A stretch of DNA of 64,000 bases from Planctomycetota bacterium (GCA_003389325.1 QQVE01000065.1:124001-188000); one strand, 5' to 3'. Counted from the stretch's first letter, positions 1 to 8,873 are shown. The notes: a model not told the origin generated them from the sequence alone. A program made the numbers and translations.

Positions 1-1
1 C

Positions 2-31
2 TATTTGGAGGACGGCACGAGGCCGCAATAG
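2..31 (+). CDS. C-terminal tail of an upstream gene, possibly an ECF-type sigma factor (partial)
   Basis: The frame starting at base 2 reads YLEDGTRPQ and then a TAG stop at 29-31. Only nine residues are visible, so the identity rests on context: the next gene encodes a membrane anti-sigma-like protein, and such genes usually follow their sigma factor. The reading frame is consistent with a gene running in from the left, but it could be chance. Confidence 0.35.
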   Translation, partial: YLEDGTRPQ

Positions 32-85
32 AGCAAAACGCGGCACGGCGGACGGGGCAAGCCGCCGGCCGGCTGAGAATCAACG

Positions 86-583
86 ATGAGCCAAGAACCT
101 TCCAATCAGACACTGTACGACGAGCTGACGGCGTACCTCGATGGCGAGCTCGATGCCGAGGCCGTGCGCCGCGTCGAAGAACGGCTGGCCCGCGACGCCG
201 ACTATCGCCAGGAGCTGCACAAGCTGGAGCGCGCCTGGGATCTGCTCGATGGGTTGCCGCGGGCGACGGTCGACGACGAGTTCACCAAGTCGACGCTCGA
301 AATGGTTGCGCTGTCCGCCTCGCAGGAGGCCGAAGCCGTAGCCCAGGAACTGCCTCGTCGCCGCCGTCGGCAGCGGATCGTGGGCATCGTGTCGATGGTC
401 GCGGCCCTGCTGGTGGGGTTCGTGGTCGGCACGCAGATCTGGCCCGACCCCAATCGCGACATGCTCATGGACCTGCCGGTGCTCGAAGATCTCGACTTGT
501 TCTACCAGGCCGATAACATCGAGTTCCTGCGGTTGCTCGAAGAGGAAGATCTGTTTCCCGCCGAGGGTCCGGATGAATCCTGA
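86..583 (+). CDS. Putative anti-sigma factor, single-pass membrane protein
   Basis: A 165-residue protein. The N-terminal 55 residues (motif YLDGELDAE, followed by an acidic and basic helical stretch) resemble the cytoplasmic sigma-binding region of planctomycete anti-sigma factors, although the usual zinc-binding HxxxCxxC is absent. A basic patch RRRRRQR near residue 92 precedes one membrane helix (about 98-115), giving an inside-to-outside topology with a short acidic periplasmic tail. It would be expected to hold a sigma factor at the membrane; the gene upstream may encode that factor. The stop overlaps the next start by 11 bases, so the two are probably translationally coupled. The family assignment comes from layout and composition, not from catalytic residues. 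Confidence 0.6.
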   Translation: MSQEPSNQTLYDELTAYLDGELDAEAVRRVEERLARDADYRQELHKLERAWDLLDGLPRATVDDEFTKSTLEMVALSASQEAEAVAQELPRRRRRQRIVGIVSMVAALLVGFVVGTQIWPDPNRDMLMDLPVLEDLDLFYQADNIEFLRLLEEEDLFPAEGPDES

Positions 584-1592
584 GCCGCATCCTGCATCGC
601 ACGAACCCTGGTGGCGCGTGGCCGCGGTGCCGGCCGTACTCGTATCGGCCTGCCTGGCGATGGCCGCCGACGGACGTCCCAGTTCGCAAGAGCTCGCCGC
701 CCGCCGGGCCGAGGTGGCCTCGATGTCGGCCGCCGAGCAGCAGGAGTTGCTGCGCCGCTGGGAACGCTTTCAGGCGCTACCCGCCGCAGAGCAGGAACGC
801 CTGCGGAAGCTGCAGGCCGAAATTGCAGCCGACCCGAACTCCGAGCGCCTGCGAGAGGTGCTCGCTCAGTATCACGAGTGGCTCAAGACGATCACTCCCG
901 CCGAGCGGGCGTCGCTGGCCGAGTTGTCGCCCCGTGCCCGGGTCAAGGAAATCGAACGGATCCAGCGCCGCGACCGCTTCGAGCAGCGGCTCGAAGCGCT
1001 CGAGCCGAGCGACTTCGACGAAATCCGCCGCTGGATCGACGACCTCGTCGAGCAACATCGCGAGGAACTGGTCGAAGGCCTTTCGGGCCGCTACCGCGCC
1101 ATGTACGAGCACCGCAGCGATCCCGACGCCAAGAAAATGGTGCTGGTCTATCGCTTGTTCGCGCATCGCGGCCGCGACGAATCGCTGGTCACCGCCGACG
1201 ACGTGCAGCTCCTCACCGACAGCCTGTCGGAGTCGGCACGGGCCAAGCTGGATGAAGCGACCACGGCCAAGGAGCGGCGGCGCACGATCGGGGGCTGGCT
1301 GTTTGCGACGCTGGGGCAGAATCACTCCTGGCACGGCGGGCGGCACGCCAATCCGATGGTGGGTGAAGAGCTGCTGCGTTTCTTGCAGAACGACGTGGAG
1401 CCGGGCAAGCGCGAGGAGCTGCTCAAGAAGCCCCGCGAGGAAATGCTACGGGAGTTGCGGCGGATGTACTTCGAGCGCGAGCTGCGCCGCGGCCCTCCCC
1501 GCCCTTCGTTCGACGACCGTCGCCCCGGCCCCGGCCCCCGCAGCCGGCCACCCGCTTCCGACCGCGAAAAGCCTCGTAAGCCGAAGCCGTAG
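573..1592 (+). CDS. DUF3106-like exported or membrane-anchored protein
   Basis: A 339-residue protein with one hydrophobic N-terminal segment (about residues 15-32, ending AMAADG) that could be a signal peptide or anchor. The body is a run of charged helices with repeated motifs of the type LPAAEQERLRKLQ and ITPAERASLAEL, as in the DUF3106 family, whose function is unknown. The C-terminus is rich in Arg and Pro (RRGPPRPSFDDRRPGPGPR) and probably disordered. It overlaps the anti-sigma-like gene by 11 bases and so belongs to the same operon; related planctomycete operons pair these genes. An inverted repeat follows the stop codon almost at once. The role is not known; the context suggests envelope-stress signalling. 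Confidence 0.6.
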   Translation: MNPEPHPASHEPWWRVAAVPAVLVSACLAMAADGRPSSQELAARRAEVASMSAAEQQELLRRWERFQALPAAEQERLRKLQAEIAADPNSERLREVLAQYHEWLKTITPAERASLAELSPRARVKEIERIQRRDRFEQRLEALEPSDFDEIRRWIDDLVEQHREELVEGLSGRYRAMYEHRSDPDAKKMVLVYRLFAHRGRDESLVTADDVQLLTDSLSESARAKLDEATTAKERRRTIGGWLFATLGQNHSWHGGRHANPMVGEELLRFLQNDVEPGKREELLKKPREEMLRELRRMYFERELRRGPPRPSFDDRRPGPGPRSRPPASDREKPRKPKP

Positions 1593-1595
1593 CCC

Positions 1596-1740
1596 GTTTA
1601 GCCCGGAGCCGCCGGCGACGGCGCGTCGCTTCGTTTCTTGATTCACGCACGAGTCCGCGCATTGCCAGCGAAGCTGTGCGGCGACCGCAATCTCGCGGCA
1701 CTGCCGCCTACGCGCCGTCGCCGGTGGCTCCTGGCTAAAC
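1596..1740. repeat. Family A inverted repeat, complete copy
   Basis: Two 31-base arms, 1596-1626 and 1710-1740, are reverse complements with 29 of 31 matches. Each arm has the outer end GTTTAGCC and the inner core GGCGACGGCGCGT. The 83-base spacer shows no obvious coding. A second copy with the same arms lies at 45668-45800, and single arms occur at 49391-49421 and 50309-50337. The copy sits between the converging ends of the DUF3106-like gene and sppA, so it could act as a two-way transcription stop, but it has no T-tract and recurs as a family. Confidence 0.8.
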
Positions 1741-1745
1741 GGGGG

Positions 1746-2828
1746 TTACGGCGAGGCCATGCGCGCTAGTCCCGGCATCGACGTCCAGAGGTAGTATGCC
1801 CGCGGCACGGTCAGATCCACCAGCGCCCCCAGATCGAAGTTGGGACGCGCGGCCGCCTGGCTTTGGCCGAACAGGAACATGTCGAGCGCGCCGACCGGCC
1901 GCTTGTAGCGCACGACCTGCACGTCGCTTTCGTCGAGGTTCGCCAGTTCGGCCGCCCGCTCGACGGCGTCTTCGACGAAGCCGATCTTGTCGACCAGCAG
2001 ATTCTCCTTGGCCTGCTCGCTGGTGAAGATCCGCCCGGTGAAGACTACGTCCTGTTTGCCCTTGTCTTCGCGCAAGGCGGGCCGGCTGGCCAGCACGATG
2101 TCCTTGAAGCCGTTGAAGCTCGACTCGACCAGGCCTTCGAGAATCTTGCGCTCCTCTTCGGCGATCGGCTCGGGGAAGTCGCGGGTGGGGCTACCCATCA
2201 TCTTGAGCGGGTTGCTGGCGATCGAATCGTCCTCGATTTCCCACTTCTTGAGCAGCTTCGAAATGTCGTAGTGCGGGATGATCACGCCAATCGAGCCGGT
2301 CCAGGTCGTGGGTTCGGCAAAGATCGTGTCTTCGGTCTCGCCCACGGCCATGGCCACGTAGTAGCCGCCGCTGGCCGCGATGCCTCCCATGCTGACTACT
2401 AGCGGCAGTTGCTCCTCCTCGCCCAGCTTTTTTAGATGGTGATAGAAGTAGTCGCTGGCGGTGACGGTGCCGCCGGGCGAGTCGACGCGCACGATCACGG
2501 CCTTGACGTCCTCGTCGCCGCGGACCTGATCGATCTGGTCTTTGACGTAACCCTCCTGGCCGATGATCGTGCCTTCAATCGAGATGATGGCGATCTTGTT
2601 CGTAGCGGTCTTGCTCAGCGAATGCCATTCTTCCTCGAGCTTCGTATCGTCGGGAACGAACAGGCTGGCCACGACCAGCACGAGCACCACGAGCAGCACC
2701 CAACGAACGATGCTGCCAAACCAACTGCCCGGCGTGCGTTCGATGACCACGCGGATGGGGCCGCGCGCCGCCTCGTTGACCACTTGCGGGGTAACGTACG
2801 ATTGGGGGGGCGTGGGCTGAGATTCCAT
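1746..2828 (-). CDS. sppA: Signal peptide peptidase SppA (S49 family serine protease)
   Basis: A 360-residue protein that cleaves leftover signal peptides in the membrane. One N-terminal membrane helix lies at about 43-58. The S49 core includes VDSPGG at 115-120 and the nucleophile Ser153 in GGIAASGGYY, followed by the typical TGSIGVI segment. The short length matches the single-domain SppA form that assembles as a ring. An ATG at 2828 was chosen because GAGGTGA lies 5 bases upstream, whereas an in-frame extension to 2963 adds Arg-rich residues unlike the family. It is read in the same direction as the methyltransferase gene upstream, 168 bases away. No other protease gene is linked. Confidence 0.88.
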   Translation of the reverse strand: MESQPTPPQSYVTPQVVNEAARGPIRVVIERTPGSWFGSIVRWVLLVVLVLVVASLFVPDDTKLEEEWHSLSKTATNKIAIISIEGTIIGQEGYVKDQIDQVRGDEDVKAVIVRVDSPGGTVTASDYFYHHLKKLGEEEQLPLVVSMGGIAASGGYYVAMAVGETEDTIFAEPTTWTGSIGVIIPHYDISKLLKKWEIEDDSIASNPLKMMGSPTRDFPEPIAEEERKILEGLVESSFNGFKDIVLASRPALREDKGKQDVVFTGRIFTSEQAKENLLVDKIGFVEDAVERAAELANLDESDVQVVRYKRPVGALDMFLFGQSQAAARPNFDLGALVDLTVPRAYYLWTSMPGLARMASP

Positions 2829-2996
2829 GACGATCACCTCGTGAAGGATGACTGCGGGGCCCCGAGCAGTAGCCGCTCGGATAGGGCTGCGCGCGGCGCA
2901 GCGCGACACGCACCTGGCGTGCAACTGCATTATAGGACGTGCCCGCCGACGCGCGAAAGGCATCGCGCCGAGTTGCGACTTTCGCCGCGCGATCGC

Positions 2997-3659
2997 CTAG
3001 GCCGCGAGCCGGGGACGAGCCTGGCGGGACTCGCCGCCCGCGATCCATACCGTGCCGAAGACCTGAATGTCGGAGCCGAAGTTTTCCTCGACGGCCCGGA
3101 CGATCGGCTGGTGAAGCCGGGCGTTGTAGTCGTGGCCGGCGATCACGGCCACGCCCTGCTCGCGAGCCCAGCGAATGTCGGCCTGCACGCCCTGGTAGGA
3201 GTGGTCGCCGTCGATGAACACCATGCTCGGCGGCCGTCCCGCGTAGGTGTCGTAGAACTCGCGCGACGAGCCGTCGAAGATCCGCGTGCGGCAATGCTCG
3301 AGGCAGTAGTGCAGCGTCCGACGCGTGATCACGCGGTGATCGTCCGGTGGAACGCAGAACGGATTCCAGCAGAAGTTCTCGACCGCGATCAACTCCTTTT
3401 CCGGCGACTTCAGGCTGGCCAGGAGCTGCGTCGTCCAGCCGAACAGCGTGCCGATCTCGACGATCGGTCCCTCGAAGGACGCCGCCCGGGCGACCGCCTC
3501 GCGCAACCCGCGGTGATCGTCCTCGGAGACGCCGCCCCAGACCGAGACGTCGCGGTTGGCGAGAAAGAAGGCGTGCCACTCGACCGCCTCGGAGATGAAG
3601 CGGCGATGCTTCCAGATGGTCGACCATTTGCGCCACCGGCGCGAGAGCTTTTCAAACAT
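2997..3659 (-). CDS. Class I SAM-dependent methyltransferase (Methyltransf_24-like)
   Basis: A 220-residue protein. Motif I of the Rossmann methyltransferase fold is seen as VEIGTLFGWTT near residue 67, and the second acidic motif as VFIDGDHSYQGVQADI near residue 145, the latter characteristic of the Methyltransf_24 group often found near sugar and cell-surface genes. The N-terminal 50 residues are basic and aromatic (RRWRKWSTIWKHRRF). The substrate cannot be deduced. The gene lies upstream of sppA on the same strand with a 168-base gap, so cotranscription is possible but not shown. The start at 3659 is the first ATG and keeps the full N-terminal helix. Confidence 0.75.
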   Translation of the reverse strand: MFEKLSRRWRKWSTIWKHRRFISEAVEWHAFFLANRDVSVWGGVSEDDHRGLREAVARAASFEGPIVEIGTLFGWTTQLLASLKSPEKELIAVENFCWNPFCVPPDDHRVITRRTLHYCLEHCRTRIFDGSSREFYDTYAGRPPSMVFIDGDHSYQGVQADIRWAREQGVAVIAGHDYNARLHQPIVRAVEENFGSDIQVFGTVWIAGGESRQARPRLAA

Positions 3660-3987
3660 GCAAGCGACCTAAAGAGCGGACCGAGTCGGGTTCGGATGAC
3701 GTTCGGGGGCGGTGAGCGTATCCGAAGCGGCAGCGCGCCCGCCAGGGCAATCGGCGCGCGACGGCGTGCCTAACCGTTGGCTTGGGCGGGGTGGGCCATG
3801 GGTTGTTCTAGCTATCACGCGGCGGCCGAAGAACCTCGTGCGACGACGATACAACGGGGACGCGCGGCGCGACGCGGCTGCCTGGCGCCCGGTGTTGCCA
3901 AAGGTTCCGGAAAGCCGTAAGCTACGCCACCAGAACGACCAACGGCGCGCCTCTTGTCCCGGCGCGCTTGAGCACGGAGGGTTGAGC
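3660..3987. other. Divergent intergenic region, no gene seen
   Basis: This stretch separates the leftward methyltransferase gene from the rightward TIM-barrel gene and must hold both promoters. The rightward frame stays open through it, but its translation is Arg/Ala-rich and unlike a protein family. The only clear signal is GGAGG at 3976-3980, the ribosome site for the gene at 3988. No hairpin or hexamer pair stood out. Confidence 0.6.
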
Positions 3988-4737
3988 GTGTTTGTTTCCG
4001 CATCGAGCGAATGTTTTGGCGATCTGTCCCTGCAAGGCGTCCTCGAGCGGCTGGTCGACCTCGAGTACACGAACATCGAGATCGCCGTTCACGAGCGCGG
4101 CGGACAGCTCAAGCCGTCGGAAGTGCTGGCCGATCCGGACACCGTGCTGGCGATCTGCCGCGAAACCAAGCGGTTGAACATCTCCGGGTATAGCGTCGAT
4201 ATCGACGCCGAGGGCGAGGAATACTACCAGCAGTTCGAGGCTTGCTGTCGCCTGGCCAAGGCCACGAAGGTGGTCTCGCTGACCATGCCCGCGGCGGAAA
4301 TCGGCACCCCCTTCAACGCCGAGATCGAACGCTTGCAGCGGCTGGCCGCCATCGCCACGCGCGAAGGCGTCTTGGAGAGCATCAAGACCGAGACGGGCAA
4401 GATCACCCAGGACCCCGATACGGCGGTCGTGCTGTGCGACAACGTCAAGGGGCTGGGCCTGACGCTCGACCCCAGCCACTACATCTACGGCCCGCATGCC
4501 GGCGGCAGCTTCGACCAGGTGATCAAGTACGTCTACAACGTCCACCTGCGCGACACGACGAAGGACAAGCTGCAAGTCCGCGTCGGCCAGGGCGAAGTCG
4601 AATACAGCCGCCTGATCAACCAGTTGGCCAAGGTGAAGTACCACCGCGCCTTGGTCGTGCACATGACCGAGACCGAAGGCGTCGATCACGCCGCCGAGAT
4701 GCGCAAGATGCGGCTGCTGCTGGAAAGCATGCTCTAG
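3988..4737 (+). CDS. Sugar phosphate isomerase/epimerase-like TIM-barrel protein (AP endonuclease 2 fold)
   Basis: A 249-residue protein of the xylose-isomerase-like TIM-barrel superfamily. It opens with FVSASSECFGDLSL, typical of planctomycete members, then LVDLEYTNIEIAVHERGG. Likely metal ligands include Glu residues in YTNIEIAV and in SIKTETGK, Asp/His in TLDPSHYIYG and HLRDT, and a final Glu in VVHMTETEG. Substrates of this group are usually sugars or inositols; none can be named here. A GTG start at 3988 was chosen because GGAGG ends 7 bases before it; an ATG 276 bases further up gives an implausible Arg-rich extension. Its last 4 bases overlap the end of the oppositely oriented TPR lipoprotein gene. 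Confidence 0.75.
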   Translation: MFVSASSECFGDLSLQGVLERLVDLEYTNIEIAVHERGGQLKPSEVLADPDTVLAICRETKRLNISGYSVDIDAEGEEYYQQFEACCRLAKATKVVSLTMPAAEIGTPFNAEIERLQRLAAIATREGVLESIKTETGKITQDPDTAVVLCDNVKGLGLTLDPSHYIYGPHAGGSFDQVIKYVYNVHLRDTTKDKLQVRVGQGEVEYSRLINQLAKVKYHRALVVHMTETEGVDHAAEMRKMRLLLESML

Positions 4738-5510
4738 CGATCAGAGCCTCCGGGCGAGTTGGTCGCCTCGCCGACGTTTGATTCGTGCGGAGCAGGATCT
4801 GACTTCGCCGCCCGCTCTCGAATCGCCTGGGCTTCCTCGACCTTGCCTTGCTCCTCGCACACTCTGGCCAGCTGCTCGAGTGTGTGGCCGACAAGGAAAT
4901 GGCGCGGACCCGCCAGATTTTCCAGCTTCGGCAAAGCGGTGCGATAGAGCGATTCCGCCTGGGAGTAGTTTTCTAGGGCGGCCTTTTTGGCGGCTTGGTT
5001 CAGCAGCGTCGTCGTGACTTGAGAGCTATTTGGTCCGTAAGCTTCGCGCTGGATCGCCAGGGCCTCGCGATAGAGCTCATCGGCGCGGGCTTGGTCGCCC
5101 TGATCGTCGCTGCACATGGCCAGCGCGACAAGTGCGTCGCCGGCATCTGGGTCGCCGGCTCGCTGGTAGATCTGCAGTGCGCGCAAGAGTACCTGTCGGG
5201 CATCGGAGTGCTTTTGCTGGTTGCGGAGAGCGAATGCCAAATTTCGAAGCGCGGCGGCAAGCTCCACGTCGTCTGCGGGAAGTGCGTCCTCGAGGACCGT
5301 TACGGCCTGGCGATTCAGCGACTCGGCGCGTTCGTAGTCGCCCTGCAGAATATCGTCCGTCGCGAGGCGCTGTAGCGTGCGGGCCGTATTCACGACATCT
5401 TTCCGGCTGCGCGCACGCGCTGGACCGAGGTCCAACTCGGGTTCGGCTGTGCACGACATCACGCAAAGAGGAAGGAGGACCAACAAAAGTGGATACATGT
5501 ACCGCGTCAT
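4734..5510 (-). CDS. TPR-repeat lipoprotein
   Basis: A 258-residue exported protein. The N-terminus MTRYMYPLLLVLLPLCVMSC is a lipoprotein signal peptide with the lipid-modified Cys at residue 20. The rest consists of about four to five tetratricopeptide repeats (for example AESLNRQAVTVLEDALP and ADELYREALAIQREAYGP), as in kinesin-light-chain-like scaffold repeats, which mediate protein binding. No enzymatic motif is present. It overlaps the TIM-barrel gene tail-to-tail by 4 bases. The following 27 bases separate it from the orphan gene upstream on the same strand (stop at 5538), so the two may form a short operon. Binding partners are unknown. Confidence 0.78.
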   Translation of the reverse strand: MTRYMYPLLLVLLPLCVMSCTAEPELDLGPARARSRKDVVNTARTLQRLATDDILQGDYERAESLNRQAVTVLEDALPADDVELAAALRNLAFALRNQQKHSDARQVLLRALQIYQRAGDPDAGDALVALAMCSDDQGDQARADELYREALAIQREAYGPNSSQVTTTLLNQAAKKAALENYSQAESLYRTALPKLENLAGPRHFLVGHTLEQLARVCEEQGKVEEAQAIRERAAKSDPAPHESNVGEATNSPGGSDR

Positions 5511-5537
5511 GTCATGTCGGGTTTGACTCGGTCCACA

Positions 5538-5975
5538 TTAGAGATCGACAACGGAATACCAGGCCACGAACCAATTGGGTTCGAGGCACACGTACCTTTG
5601 CAGCACGTGGCGTACGGGTCCTCCTTTCATAATGTGCGACTCAACCATCTTGTCCAAGAAGTGCGTTGTGAATGAGGTGGGTTCGCCTTGGGGGTGGAAC
5701 TCGACCTTGGTCTCGATGGTTTCCAGGTCGAATGCCAGGCCGCCGTCTTTCAGCCTCCAAATCGCCGGACCGAGCAAGGGAGACTCGCCGCCGTTCAGCA
5801 GATGATCGACGACTGCATCGATCCATGCGAACTCCCAACCCTCGTCGACCTGGTATTTCCCACACCCTTGCAGGGTGCCTTCCGGGCCCGCCCAACCGTC
5901 AGCCAGGTCGGCCACGTCCTGTTTGAGGACTGGAAGCACTTGGCGCGCCAACTCGGTTGCCGTTGCCTTTCTCAT
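5538..5975 (-). CDS. Hypothetical protein, 145 residues, unrecognised
   Basis: I do not recognise this protein. It has no signal peptide or membrane helix and is acidic to neutral, with several Trp residues (GWAGPEG, EGWEFAWID, NWFVAWYSV) and a central DLETIETKVEFH strand pattern that suggests a mixed alpha/beta cytosolic domain. Its stop lies 27 bases before the TPR lipoprotein start on the same strand, suggesting cotranscription. Composition and codon use resemble its neighbours. The start at 5975 has only a weak GAG-rich ribosome site (GAGACGCG) upstream. The function is open. Confidence 0.6.
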   Translation of the reverse strand: MRKATATELARQVLPVLKQDVADLADGWAGPEGTLQGCGKYQVDEGWEFAWIDAVVDHLLNGGESPLLGPAIWRLKDGGLAFDLETIETKVEFHPQGEPTSFTTHFLDKMVESHIMKGGPVRHVLQRYVCLEPNWFVAWYSVVDL

Positions 5976-6153
5976 TCGCGCGTCTCAAAAAAGCAGGGTG
6001 GCCAGTTGCCGTATTGTACCCACTCCCAGTCGAGAGTTGCCCGGTTTGATTTCGACCTTCCGCTAGGCTAGGCTGAATCGGCCGCGGCGTCCCAATCTCT
6101 GCTGACGATGCGCGGGTCCTAGCCATCCCACCTGCCAACCCTGGTGATCTGCC

Positions 6154-7311
6154 ATGCTTCGCTCGCTCTTCTGTTGCTTGTTGATTGCCTCGATCTCGTG
6201 CAGGGGCTTCACGGCGGCCGCCGCCGAAAAGAAGCCCGAGATCAGCTTCAAGCGCACCCAGCTCGAAGGCAAGTTTCGCAGCGAGGGCGTGGCCGTGGGC
6301 GACTTCAATAGCGACGGCAAGCTCGACATCGGCGCGGGGCCGGTGTACTTCGCGGCGCCCGATTGGAAGATGGTGCCGATCGTCGAGAAACCGCAGGAGT
6401 ACGATCCGCACGGCTACAGCAACTCGTTCGTGTGCTTTGCCGACGACGTCAACGGCGACGGCCGCACGGACTTGATCGTGGGCGACTTTCCCGGCAAGGA
6501 GACCTGGTGGTTCGAGCAGCCCGAGGATCCGGCCGGCAAGTGGAAGCGGCACACGGCCACGCCGATCACGAACAACGAAAGCCCCAGCTACGTCGACGTC
6601 GACGGCGACGGCCAGCGCGAACTGCTGTTCGGCTACGACCCGGGCAAGCACATCGGTCTGGCCAAGCCCACGGCCGACGGCTTGTGGCCGATCACGCCGA
6701 TCTCGGGGCCCAACGCCCCGGGGACCGATCGCTTTTCGCACGGCATCGGCACGGGCGACATCAGCGGCGACGGCCGAAACGACGTGATGGTTGCCGACGG
6801 CTGGTGGGAAGCCCCGCCCGAGGGCTCGGGCGCCAGTTGGGTTTTCCATCCCGGCAAGCTCAGCGACGCCTGCGCTCACATGTACGCCTACGACTTCGAC
6901 GGCGACGGCGACAACGACCTGCTCTCTTCGAGCGCGCACCAGATCGGCATCTGGTGGCACGAGAACACGCCTGAGGGTTTCAAGACGCACGAGATAACGA
7001 ACCAGATCACGCAGACCCACTCGCTGAATTTAGTGGACATGAACGACGACGGGCTGCCGGACATCGTGACCGGCAAGCGCTGGTGGGCCCATGGTCCCAA
7101 GGGCGACGCCCGGCCCGACGATCCGGCCGTGGTGTTTTGGTTCGAACTGTCGCGCGAAGACGGCAAGCCGGTGTGGACGCCGCACGAGATCGACCACGAC
7201 AGCGGCGTGGGCACGCAATTCGAGGTGGCCGACGTCAACGGCGACGGCCTGCTCGACGTGGTGACCTCGAACAAGAAGGGCACCTATTACTTCGAACAGC
7301 AGCGCAACTAG
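6154..7311 (+). CDS. Secreted FG-GAP/VCBS repeat protein
   Basis: A 385-residue exported protein. A signal peptide covers roughly residues 1-26 (hydrophobic core LFCCLLIASISC, then AAAAEKK). The mature part holds at least seven calcium-binding loops of the DxDxDG type: DFNSDGKLDI, DVNGDGRTDLIVGD, DVDGDGQRELLFG, DISGDGRNDVMVAD, DFDGDGDNDLLSS, DMNDDGLPDIVTG and DVNGDGLLDVVTS. Evenly spaced loops of this kind form an integrin-like beta propeller. Such proteins are abundant in planctomycetes and probably bind surfaces or glycans; no catalytic motif is seen. The gene is a single unit closed by a strong terminator at 7344-7377. Confidence 0.85.
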   Translation: MLRSLFCCLLIASISCRGFTAAAAEKKPEISFKRTQLEGKFRSEGVAVGDFNSDGKLDIGAGPVYFAAPDWKMVPIVEKPQEYDPHGYSNSFVCFADDVNGDGRTDLIVGDFPGKETWWFEQPEDPAGKWKRHTATPITNNESPSYVDVDGDGQRELLFGYDPGKHIGLAKPTADGLWPITPISGPNAPGTDRFSHGIGTGDISGDGRNDVMVADGWWEAPPEGSGASWVFHPGKLSDACAHMYAYDFDGDGDNDLLSSSAHQIGIWWHENTPEGFKTHEITNQITQTHSLNLVDMNDDGLPDIVTGKRWWAHGPKGDARPDDPAVVFWFELSREDGKPVWTPHEIDHDSGVGTQFEVADVNGDGLLDVVTSNKKGTYYFEQQRN

Positions 7312-7343
7312 CCGGGCGCGAATTGATCGAGCGACGATCATCG

Positions 7344-7377
7344 AGAGCGGCGGACGACCCACCGCCGCTCTTTTCTT
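7344..7377 (+). terminator. Rho-independent terminator after the FG-GAP gene
   Basis: A perfect 10-base-pair stem (AGAGCGGCGG at 7344-7353 with CCGCCGCTCT at 7362-7371) closes an 8-base loop and is followed by TTTTCTT. It lies 33 bases after the FG-GAP stop codon. Confidence 0.85.
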
Positions 7378-7557
7378 GCGCTGAAGAGGCCCAGCAAGGG
7401 CCGGCAATTCCAAGCCCTCGGCCGCCGGCGAACCCCCGGAACCAGCAAATCGCAGGATTACCGCAGCTTCAAATATGGCCTAGAATTTGCTGAGCGTTGG
7501 GCGGGCTCCCGGCAAAGGGGCCGGGCCGCCGCGCCTCCTCTTTGGATTGGGCCTCAA

Positions 7558-8754
7558 ATGCAATCGTACACCTGCGAGTGCGGCAACACCCTCTTCTTCG
7601 ACAATAGCCTCTGCCTGGCCTGCGGGCGGGAAGTGGGACACTGCCCCCGGTGTCGCCGCATTGCGACGCTATTGCCCGAGGGAGACGGTACGTTCGTGTG
7701 CGCCAATGACGATTGCGGCACCCACCTGGCCAAGTGCGCCAACTATGCGCAACACGACGTCTGCAACCGCTGCGTAGAGGCCGCGACTGCCGCTGAAGCC
7801 CCGCTATGCGACTGCTGCCGCTTCAACCTCACCATTCCCGACCTGACCGTGCCGGGCAACTTGCAGAAGTGGTATCGGCTCGAGGCGGCCAAGCGGCGGT
7901 TGTTCTACGACCTGGGCGAGCTGGGTCTGCCTTACGGCACGGCGGCCGACGGCATCGATCCGCCGCTGGCCTTCGACTTCAAGGCCGACGTCATTCCCAA
8001 GAACGATTTCTGGCGCAGCGGTGCCGCCGGCGAGAAGGTCTACACCGGCCACGCCGCGGGGCGCATCACGATCAACATTCGCGAGGCCGACGACGTGGAG
8101 CGCGAGAAACTGCGCGTCGACATGGGCGAGGCGCATCGTACGCTGATCGGTCACTTTCGCCACGAAATCGGTCACTACTACTGGGACATGCTGGTCAAGA
8201 ACCGCCGCGAGGACGATTTCATCGCGGTGTTCGGCGACCACAACCATCCCACCTATGCCGAGGCCCTCGACGCGCACTATCAGAACGGCCCGCCGCCCGA
8301 TTGGCCGGCCCGCCACGTGAGCGCGTATGCCGCCATGCACCCCTGGGAAGACTTTGCCGAAACCTGGGCCACGTATCTCGACATGGTCGCCGCTCTGGAC
8401 ACGGCCGGCAACATGGGCTTTCACGAGCCGATTCCGCCGCGCGAGACCGATCTGGAGCAGATGGTCACCCGCTACCAAGAGCTGGGCGTCGCGCTAAACG
8501 AAATCAACCGCAGCATGGGCCTGCTGGATATCGTGCCCGAGGTGATCGTGCCGCCGGTGATCGAGAAGCTGCGATTCGTTCACGAGCTGGTGGAGCAAGG
8601 CCGTGCCGAGAACGGAGCGCTGCATCCGGAGCCCGAGCCCGTGGCAGCCGGCGCGGCAGCCATGCCCGAGGCGATGCCTGCCCAAGCCGATCAGGGCAAG
8701 CCGGCGCCGCCCCCCGCGCCGCAAAAGCCGATAGCCGGAACCAAGAAGACCTAG
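7558..8754 (+). CDS. Zinc-ribbon-bearing putative metallopeptidase (COG4307/DUF2248-like)
   Basis: A 398-residue cytosolic protein. The first 90 residues carry repeated Cys pairs (CECG, CLACG, CPRC, CANDDCG, CNRC, CDCC), forming rubredoxin-like or zinc-ribbon knuckles. The catalytic segment HEIGH lies at about 202-206, a variant of the HExxH zincin motif, with a likely third ligand Glu in WEDFAETWATY near residue 264. The C-terminal 50 residues are Ala/Pro-rich and probably unstructured. This architecture matches the COG4307 family of predicted zinc peptidases, which in many bacteria lies beside transglutaminase genes; here it converges on one (8874-12338). The substrate is unknown. The ATG at 7558 directly precedes the first zinc knuckle. 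Confidence 0.75.
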   Translation: MQSYTCECGNTLFFDNSLCLACGREVGHCPRCRRIATLLPEGDGTFVCANDDCGTHLAKCANYAQHDVCNRCVEAATAAEAPLCDCCRFNLTIPDLTVPGNLQKWYRLEAAKRRLFYDLGELGLPYGTAADGIDPPLAFDFKADVIPKNDFWRSGAAGEKVYTGHAAGRITINIREADDVEREKLRVDMGEAHRTLIGHFRHEIGHYYWDMLVKNRREDDFIAVFGDHNHPTYAEALDAHYQNGPPPDWPARHVSAYAAMHPWEDFAETWATYLDMVAALDTAGNMGFHEPIPPRETDLEQMVTRYQELGVALNEINRSMGLLDIVPEVIVPPVIEKLRFVHELVEQGRAENGALHPEPEPVAAGAAAMPEAMPAQADQGKPAPPPAPQKPIAGTKKT

Positions 8755-8806
8755 GCGCACTCTGCTCAATCGGGAGCCTTGTCCGAAGAGCTAGGGCCGA
8801 CCCCTG

Positions 8807-8833
8807 CCTCCTCGCTTGCGCTTCGGGCTGGTG
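8807..8833. repeat. Family B repeat, single arm
   Basis: This 27-base segment contains the core GCGCTTCGGGCT and matches the arm at 29599-29626 in 21 of its last 23 bases. No good partner arm is seen nearby. It lies between the converging ends of the metallopeptidase and transglutaminase genes. Confidence 0.5.
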
Positions 8834-8873
8834 TGCTCGATGGCATCTCGCGCGGGAGCGATTTCCCTCGCCC

